A stretch of DNA of 64,000 nucleotides from Coprinopsis marcescibilis (lineage: Eukaryota; Basidiomycota; Agaricomycetes; Agaricales; Psathyrellaceae): NCBI GenBank assembly GCA_004369085.1, contig ML210199.1, positions 110,477 to 174,476 on the forward strand. Reading direction: 5' to 3'. Numbering within the stretch: the first letter of the stretch is position 1; every line of letters starts with the position of its first letter. The notes beneath the pieces were generated by a model, which was not told the origin of the DNA, made no database searches, and saw only the letters and a list, made by a program, of their open reading frames with translations. The position numbers and the translations under genes were made by a program. Below, in pieces: positions 57,553 to 64,000 of the stretch.

Positions 57553-59807
57553 TCAAGGATGGAAGGAGAATGAGGGGATACTCACACCCATCATTGTCTC
57601 CCCTTTACTACAGCCCAGATCTATCTCCTGATCTGAGTCAGTCGCAAACTCCTTCGTGGTGTCAATTTTAATTGAGATATTCGTCGAGTGTCCATAGGTG
57701 TGTTGCGAGTTTAAATGACGCTGTCCATCAGCGTCTTCAGTTTAAGCAAAGGAGATGGAGGACAGACAAAACTTACCGGGCGATAACTGACAAAGGGTCC
57801 AACGCGGGACCTTGACGAGACAATCCCCTTACTGTTCGCGCAAGTCCCCAAGGCTGCGGTTTTGTCACGCAAGGAGAGGGAGAGGTTCTCGCTGGTGCTG
57901 TTGACCCCGTCTAGAGCACCTCGGATCATCTTCCGTGCGTTGAGCGTGGCGAGCAGCGAGTTGGTGTATACTGCAAAGGGTTATGACGGGCGTATCAGAT
58001 AAGACCGACAGGCTGACGTACGGCGGCCGATGCAGAAGAAGAAAGCGATGTAGAAAAAGGTGTTCCCCGCGACAGTAATCTGAGGGCATGCGTTTTAGTG
58101 CGAACGCTCTACTCGAGGATAGGGCGCGTACAGATATCAATGATCCCACTGCGCAAATGCTGGGGGAGGTCCATATCAGTGGGCTGAAATCACTGGCGGC
58201 AGTTGCCTTCACCTTGTAAGCATCCCAGTATTTACCGAGAATAAGATCTATCGAATAATACGTGCATTAGTTGCGAGAACAGGAGAGCTGTGTAGGTGGA
58301 GACGGACAAGTTTGTTGATCATCGTATCAGACCTAATGAGTTCGTTAGCTCCAGGTTTGCTTCAAGAGTCCCAGAGACTTACTTCGAGAAGCCGGTCCGC
58401 GAGAAATGAAGAATAATGCATAATGTAACAGCGATGAGAACATCTCCTGCAGCGGCGAGCGCGTTAACTGCAATCGAAAGAGCCTGTGCGCAATATTTAG
58501 TACGCCTTTGTCAGAAGTCATGAGAGTAACAATAACCTACTTCGAGCTCTGCCAGCTCCGTAAACGTCTTGAGTCGCAAGCTATTGTGCCAGCGTAACGC
58601 GTACAAGTCAGTAGGGTAAACGCCAATGGCATGAATGTGAATGACGTACGATAGTCCCGTGAACGCTGAGCCGCCAGTGTTATGGATTAGCGATACCCCA
58701 AGGAAGATAAGGTTCCGACGAACCTATGACGCAGCCTAAATCAATAGGTTGTTGGTCGATTTCATAAACGTCACTTCGAGAATGGCTACATACCGAACTC
58801 CGCCGCAACTAACAGGCCCTTTAGGTTTAGGGGATAAAAAGCTAATTAGTGGCTTGTCATCATAGCACAAGGAAAGCGTACCACAAGGCCAGTTAACAGG
58901 TAATTTCTGTTGCTCACTAGAGTTTTCTCGGCGTAAGTTAATGGTCGAAGGTTATTGGAAATGACAGAACTCACACCGCCACACGCGCATTGTCAAGAAG
59001 CTTGTGGAAAGGTTGGACGAGAAGCTCGATAGTTAACTCAGATAACGCACCTTTGTACCAGGAGAGCAGTTAGACCCTGCCGAAAGCCTCGTCAGCAAAC
59101 GTTTAAGACGGATCGCGAAAGCGCATACGTTGAATAGAACCTCCACCTTGATATGGACTGATCAGATTGGTGACTGCAGGATACAACATGGCGCTCACCA
59201 AAACACTCCTGCGCGGCGTAGAGTCCAGTGTCAGCACAGAGAAGTGGATATCAATACGAGCTACGCACCAAACGAGATCATCTAACTGCGACATTTTACC
59301 CCAACTGGAGATAGTGTACGTGTACACTAAAGTACAAAGTTCAATGGAGGCTTCACCGTCCGGAAGGGTACGGCAACGTACCGGTGTGAGTAATTAAACC
59401 CTGATGGACAGTGTCGAAAAACATGACCGCCGCAACCTACCACCGGGCACCCCCTCGATCAGTTGCAGCTCATGGGACCAATGGTGGGTACTTGCGAGGA
59501 GCTTTGTGTGCCATCTGTCGTTTTGGTGTGTGAAGTAATACCATGTCTGAACCATCGATACTGCGGCATGAATGGTGAGGTTTTGAGAAAAGCATTTCGC
59601 AGTGAATGACTCACTGCCGTGGAGGCTGAGAGAGAACTGAAATCAATACCCAAAACGCTGAGATAAACGCCGTTACTCACATTCCAGCAAGTAACATGCC
59701 GACAAAGGCTGCGCCTAATCTACAAAAAGAACAAAAAATTAGGATATTCATGAATGCTGAGCTTGGACATACGTGCTATCAAGAAACAACTCAGGTTGGT
59801 CGGACAT
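57553..59807 (-). CDS. DUF6534 multi-pass membrane protein
   Basis: The ATG is at 59807 (MSDQPELFLDSTLGAAFVGMLLAG). The gene is cut into more than a dozen short exons that read, in order, VSMVQTWYYFTHQNDRWHTK, VAAVMFFDTVHQGLITHT, DDLVWSVLVEVLFN, GLTALLVQSFLTMRVWRLSN, RNYLLTGLV, LLVAAEFGCVIAFTGLS and RLKTFTELAELE. Then come ALSIAVNALAAAGDVLIA, LHFSRTGFSKSDTMINKL, NTFFYIAFFFCIGR and YTNSLLATLNARKMIRG. The C-terminal NISIKIDTTKEFATDSDQEI leads to TGA at 57553-57555. This block order is the DUF6534 family, seven-helix-like fungal membrane proteins without a known role. It includes 10-nt and 12-nt microexons and one GC-AG intron (59437-59495). Confidence 0.85.
58724..58735 (-). other. 12-nt microexon of the DUF6534 gene
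   Basis: Encodes the Gly-Cys-Val-Ile core of AEFGCVIAFTG between two GT-AG introns; the next exon is only about 16 nt. Confidence 0.7.
59199..59208 (-). other. 10-nt microexon of the DUF6534 gene
   Basis: Completes Trp and encodes Ser-Val-Leu in VWSVLVEVLFN; flanked by AG and GT on the minus strand. Confidence 0.75.
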
Positions 59808-60513
59808 TTGAGCGGGGAGAAAGCGAGGATGGCAATCTTTGTTGGGAGAACGAGGTCAATGAGAGCCTTTTAATAATCCTCAGAGACACCTAGAGACTAT
59901 CAAAGCTATACCGCAACGGGTCTGAGAAAACAGGATAGAAATTGGGGTTACGACACGGCACACGGGTGTCATAACTGAGTAGGGAAGAAGCTTTCTCACT
60001 TATACTAATAAAAAGCTTGAATGAAGAACGCCCGGCCCTGACTGAGACCTCGATGGCACGCCACTCGGTCGTCGCTACGGCCCCTGATAAATGCAGGATC
60101 CGCAAACTGTCGAACTGAAATCGAAGCGAAGCTGGATCAGAAGCGCTCATGATTATGGCCTCTTGAACCCGGAATATGAGCTCAACCTCATATGTCGGGC
60201 AAAAGCCAAGTCTTTCTGTTCTGCAGCAGTATTCAGGGACTGTTAGGAATCCGATTTCAAAGGACAACCCTACAAAATCTAGCATCAGAATCAGACGAGT
60301 AGTTGAATCAATGGAAGAAATACCAAATTGGAGCCATTAACGGCACCGTTTTGAGGTAAAATGAGATCTTTCGAATACGATTTTCAATTGTATCGCCTAA
60401 ACTGGAAGCTATGGCCGCTATCAACGCTTAAGGGAGGTCCCAACAGAGTTCTTCATGAAACTGGGCAGGCGGACTGCTCGATCCAAAGCCCGTCACACTT
60501 CCGTGACAGGCAC
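59808..60513. other. Gap with no supported gene
   Basis: A minus-strand frame at 59890-60285 has leucine-rich wording (FDSLRILHLSGAVATTEWRA) reminiscent of an F-box/LRR fragment, but it lacks partner exons. Confidence 0.35.
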
Positions 60514-60997
60514 CCTGTGACACCACGTGCCGTGACATTTCGCGCCCTCGGGTGGGCCACTGTGTCGCTTTGTCCCCCTCTGCTTCCACTGCGATTTGGT
60601 ACCATTTGCTAATGGATGTTGTCTTCCAGATGTTGCTTTGTTTATGATTTCACGATTTCTCACTACACAAATGCCCTAGATCCTGTCTTCCGTGGGCTGG
60701 CCGACGGTCACCGGCGGTCTAGGACAATTTAGGCCTCGAGGTCCCTTCTGAATCGACGCAGAGAACTCTGAAGGGCGGCAAGGTCGCCGCGGCCGTCTTC
60801 TAGCCAGCGGAATTCGTCGTGTACCCGACAACCACGAAACGGCGAGATCTTCTCATTTTCACTAGATTTTCTGCCAAGTAGTGAATCGAAGGCTCTTCGA
60901 GTTGGAGGGTTTCGTGGCTCTGAAGTCCTAGGTTTCGCGATTCTTGGTGAGTAATACCCGGGTACTCCTGTAACGAGGCACGCTATTCGTGAGTAGA
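60514..60997 (+). repeat. ~480-bp direct repeat, left copy (LTR-like)
   Basis: Begins TGTGACACCACGTGCCGTGA and matches 63522-64000 block by block in the same orientation, with a few small gaps. Shared blocks include TAGGACAATTTAGGCCTCGA, TCTGAATCGACGCAGAGAAC and GATTCTTGGTGAGTAATA. The TGTGAC start with an internal ACGTGCCGTGACA resembles fungal LTR ends, but a CA end and target duplication were not established. No coding domain. Confidence 0.7.
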
Positions 60998-61457
60998 CTA
61001 GTAGAAGAGCGAGGTCTAGAAGATGCGGAGTCGCTTTCGTCTGGTGGGTTGTTCCAGATCGAAATTGCGACCCTGACACCTCGGCCGAGACACAATAACC
61101 AAAATTATCAGTTGAATTCGAAATGCAAGTATCTAGGTATTACAGCTCCGAAATTGCACTTTCTTTGTCTGACGTCCCTTGAAACTTATCAGAGTTTATA
61201 AGTACATTCAATTGTACGCGATGACATGCATGGTCGCCCACATAGCGCAGCCGAATTTGCCCCTTTGAGAAACCAACTGCTACTTCACTACAGGTCCAAT
61301 CAAAGGTAACAAGCCCTTAATAGATCTGAGACCCCCAAACCAAACAAATGGAATGTCACATTGCACACATCACACTGCAAAGGGAGCACTAAATAAGTCC
61401 CGTTAAAACGGTCATTTTACCATTGCTCAGTGCATCAGTGGGCTTAAATTTTCCCGT

Positions 61458-61464
<7 letters not shown>

Positions 61465-61498
<34 letters not shown>
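61465..61498 (+). repeat. (CT)17 microsatellite
   Basis: Seventeen uninterrupted CT units about 240 bp upstream of the kinase start. CT tracts are common in fungal promoters. Confidence 0.9.
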
Positions 61499-61499
<1 letters not shown>

Positions 61500-61740
61500 G
61501 ATCTATGATGGCTCATCCGAGTCGACTAACGAGTTGGAGAGTAGTCAGAGGGACTCGGAGGCTGTTGCTCATGGTCCTGGACGGATTACATGGTGTGGAC
61601 AATCATCAACTCGTTCTTCTTCTTCATGCTCCGAGTCGGAACTGCCACGTCGGACCTTCGTTGATAAGAGCAGGTGAGCGTGAGTGTGGGCTTTCGAGCC
61701 TGTTTAAACTCCAGAAAACACGGCTCAAGCACCGACGACG

Positions 61741-63162
61741 ATGGCGCTCTCCATGTTCGGCCGCTGGGCTACCAAGGCAATAGGTATCGGACAACCCTGG
61801 GCCCTAAGGACATTCTCTAATCCACACTTTGAGCGAATTCCGACGGGACAGCTTCTGGAAGAAGAGACCTTACGAGACTACCTGGCGACTCGATATTACC
61901 CTGTCCGAATAGGCGAGGTCTTGGCGTCCCGCTACCAGGTCGTCGGTAAGGTTGGCTTCGGCGCAACATCTACCGTCTGGCTAGCCCGAGACCTGATTGG
62001 GCGCCGCCACATTGCCCTAAAAGTTTTCATATCATCTTCAAGCCTCCACAGGGACGAACAGTCGCGAGAGCTGACAGCCTACCAACGCCTGGAGCGAGGT
62101 CCGGTGTCACATCCTGGTCGGCAAGCCATCCGCACGCTGCTGGACTCTTTCATAGTTGCTGGTCCAGACGGCGAGCATCAGTGTCTGGTACATCCCCCGC
62201 TCTTCGATAGCGTCTATGGTTTCCTCGCGCGAAACCCTATTGGTCGATTACCGACCCCTGTTCTTGCTGTTGTACTGAGACAGGTTTTGCGAGCGCTTGA
62301 ATACGCTCGCCTGTGCGAGATCATCCATACAGGTAAGTGAATGCATTCCGTGGATTACCCACGCTGAGCGTCGCGTTTCGCGTCTTCAAGATATCTCGGC
62401 CGCTAACGTTATGTTCGGCATCGACGACCCCTCCGTTTTCGAGAAGTTTGAGCAAGCCGAGATCGAGACTCCTACAGCACGAAAGGAACTCGAAGATCGG
62501 ATCATCTACTCGTCACGGAGCCTGGAAACACCTCACCGGCTTGGTCTTCCTGTCCTCTCCGATTTTGGCGCCTATATGTCGGGCAAGGAGCTACACACCA
62601 GCGACGTTCAACCGGACATCTACCGATCACCAGAGGTCATTCTGCAGGTCCCTTGGAGTTATGAAATTGATATTTGGAACGTGGGATGCATGGTATGTAT
62701 TTTCCTCTTCAATCCTTGTTCGCGAACTCAATGAACGGGACGCGTAGATATTGGATATATTCGAAGATAGGCACTTGTTTTATGGCACTGATCCTGAACA
62801 TGGGGTCTATCGTAGCCGCGCGCACTTGGCCGAGATGATTGCTCTGCTAGGACCACCTCCACCCACACTCCTAGAGCGTGCTTCGGCGAGAGCCAAGTTT
62901 TTCAATGGCCAAGGTGTGTTTACTTTCCACTTCGCTTTCTCAAGAGCGTCCTGACTTGTGGTTCTCAGGCGTGTTCAATGCTGGTATCGAGGTTCCTCCG
63001 CGATTCACATTGGACCAGCTTGTTACCGGCGTTGAAGGGTCAGATAAAGAGCTCTTTCTGCGTTTTATGGGCAAGATGCTCCAGTGGGATCCAAAAGACC
63101 GGCATACAGCACAACAACTTCTCGAGGATGAGTGGCTCCGAAAACATACAGCCGATGCCTAA
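61741..63162 (+). CDS. SRPK-like serine/threonine kinase
   Basis: Exons 61741-62332, 62391-62692, 62748-62913 and 62969-63162 give 417 residues with all phases agreeing. The Gly loop GKVGFGATSTVW (69-80), ATP lysine K94 (IALKVF), catalytic loop HTDISAAN (D198, N203), DFG at 255-257 and DIYRSPEVIL are all present. The order and the long segment between catalytic loop and DFG are as in SRPK-type kinases, which phosphorylate SR proteins. The usual Lys two residues after the catalytic Asp is Ser200 here. The N-terminus has a short Arg-rich start that might be a targeting peptide. The family is expanded in mushroom fungi. The gene lies between two direct repeats. Confidence 0.88.
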
Positions 63163-63521
63163 TTGCTACGATCCCGTGTGCAGCGAGCGCCTCTCTCCGC
63201 CACTTTTTGTACAGATACTATCTACCTTAATGCTTCACTCTACAGTCGTCGGAAGCGTGGACTCACGGATGCGAATACTTCTGTGTTGACTGCCTGACAT
63301 CCTTAGTCTCGTGCCTCCGCATCTCCATTCTCTCTACATTCGTTTCCATACTTCATATCTATCCCATTAATAGTCTCAACTTTTTGTGAAGTCGCGACGC
63401 GTCAGGGGGAACTCGTCACTCGCTCCCCATAGGTTCTTGTTAGCCTCAACGAAGATCGAGGCACCAAGCACCAGCTCTCGAGGACTTTTGTCATTCTACG
63501 TTGACGACGGTCAACCGTCAC
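63163..63521. other. 3' flank of the SRPK-like gene
   Basis: 359 bp with no gene signal, ending at the right direct repeat. Confidence 0.4.
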
Positions 63522-64000
63522 GCTGTGACGCCACGTGCCGTGACATTTCGCGCCCTTCCGCCTGGGCCACTGCCCTCTCCTGCTTCCACTGCGATTTGGT
63601 TGACCGATTTGCTAATGAATGTTGCCTTCCAGATGATGATTTGCTTATGATTTCACGATTTCCCACTACACAAATGCCCTAGATCCTGTCCTCCGTGGGC
63701 TGGTCGACGGTCACCGGCGGTCTAGGACAATTTAGGCCTCGAGGTTGCCTTCTGAATCGACGCAGAGAACTCTGAAGGGCGGAAAAGTCGCCGCGGCCGT
63801 CTTCTCGCCAGCTACCCGACAACCACGAAACAGCGAGAACTTTCATAAATTTCATCTGATTTTGCTAGATTTTTCTACTGGAGAATCGAAGATTCTTCGT
63901 TGGCGGGTTTCGTGGCTCTGGCAGCTCGTCAGCTTGAAGTCCTGGGTTTCGAGATTCTTGGTGAGTAATAACCGGGTATATTTGTAACGAAGCGCGCTAC
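63522..64000 (+). repeat. ~480-bp direct repeat, right copy (LTR-like), cut by window edge
   Basis: Begins TGTGACGCCACGTGCCGTGA and matches 60514-60997 in the same orientation, 3,008 bp downstream. The similarity is still running at base 64000. Confidence 0.7.

Noticed and set aside
59890..60285. 131-codon minus-strand frame with leucine-rich wording
   Set aside because: It resembles an F-box/LRR fragment only loosely and has no neighbouring exons, so it is not listed as a gene.
60729..61079. 116-codon minus-strand frame inside the left direct repeat
   Set aside because: The right copy of the repeat carries gaps and a changed frame in the same region, so the frame is not conserved.

Overview
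This window is nuclear DNA of a filamentous basidiomycete, most likely an Agaricomycete. The evidence is the gene style and the gene families. Coding regions are broken by many short introns of about 40-70 nt with GT(GC)/AG ends. The families include FunK1-type fungal kinases, DUF6533 and DUF6534 multi-pass membrane proteins, a Plavaka (KDZ) transposase with a divergent DUF6532 gene, and a Zn2Cys6 transcription factor with the Fungal_trans layout. No rRNA or tRNA gene and no CRISPR array was recognised. All coordinates were read by eye; exon junctions are given only where both frames agreed.

Layout. 0-5 kb: the 5' part of a Ser/Thr-rich protein runs off the left edge, then a small predicted membrane protein, then a tandem pair of NmrA/EasG-like NAD(P)-binding reductases. 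The first reductase is a pseudogene and the second is intact. 5-20 kb: three large minus-strand genes, namely the vacuolar sorting receptor VPS10, a Zn2Cys6 regulator and a very long coiled-coil protein. 20.4-21.1 kb: a ~710-bp non-autonomous element with 33-bp terminal inverted repeats. 21.7-24.2 kb: a secreted GMC oxidoreductase with an apparent GPI-anchor tail. 25.4-26.8 kb: a decayed FunK1 kinase fragment. 28.6-33.4 kb: two tandem DUF6533 membrane-protein genes with matching microexons. 33.8-37.7 kb: two tandem F-box-like paralogues. 38.6-41.3 kb: a mitochondrial pyrimidine-nucleotide carrier (Rim2 type) and a Kre9/Knh1-like GPI-anchored cell-wall protein. 43.5-49.6 kb: a Plavaka transposon with its divergent DUF6532 partner, followed by a broken cyclin exon. 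50.1-52.5 kb: a Ran-binding-domain protein (Yrb2/Nup50 type). 54.8-57.2 kb: an intact FunK1 kinase. 57.6-59.8 kb: a DUF6534 membrane protein. 60.5-64 kb: an SRPK-like kinase lying between two ~480-bp direct repeats that look like LTRs.

The housekeeping genes (VPS10, carrier, Ran-binding protein, cell-wall protein) are single genes with no operon logic. The accessory part consists of tandem family pairs, decayed copies and mobile DNA. The strongest unusual signals are: 9-12-nt microexons recurring in the membrane-protein genes and the regulator; a reductase pseudogene whose two stops are both CGA-to-TGA changes; a GMC oxidoreductase that appears GPI-anchored; the two-gene Plavaka cassette; and the repeat-bracketed SRPK-like kinase.
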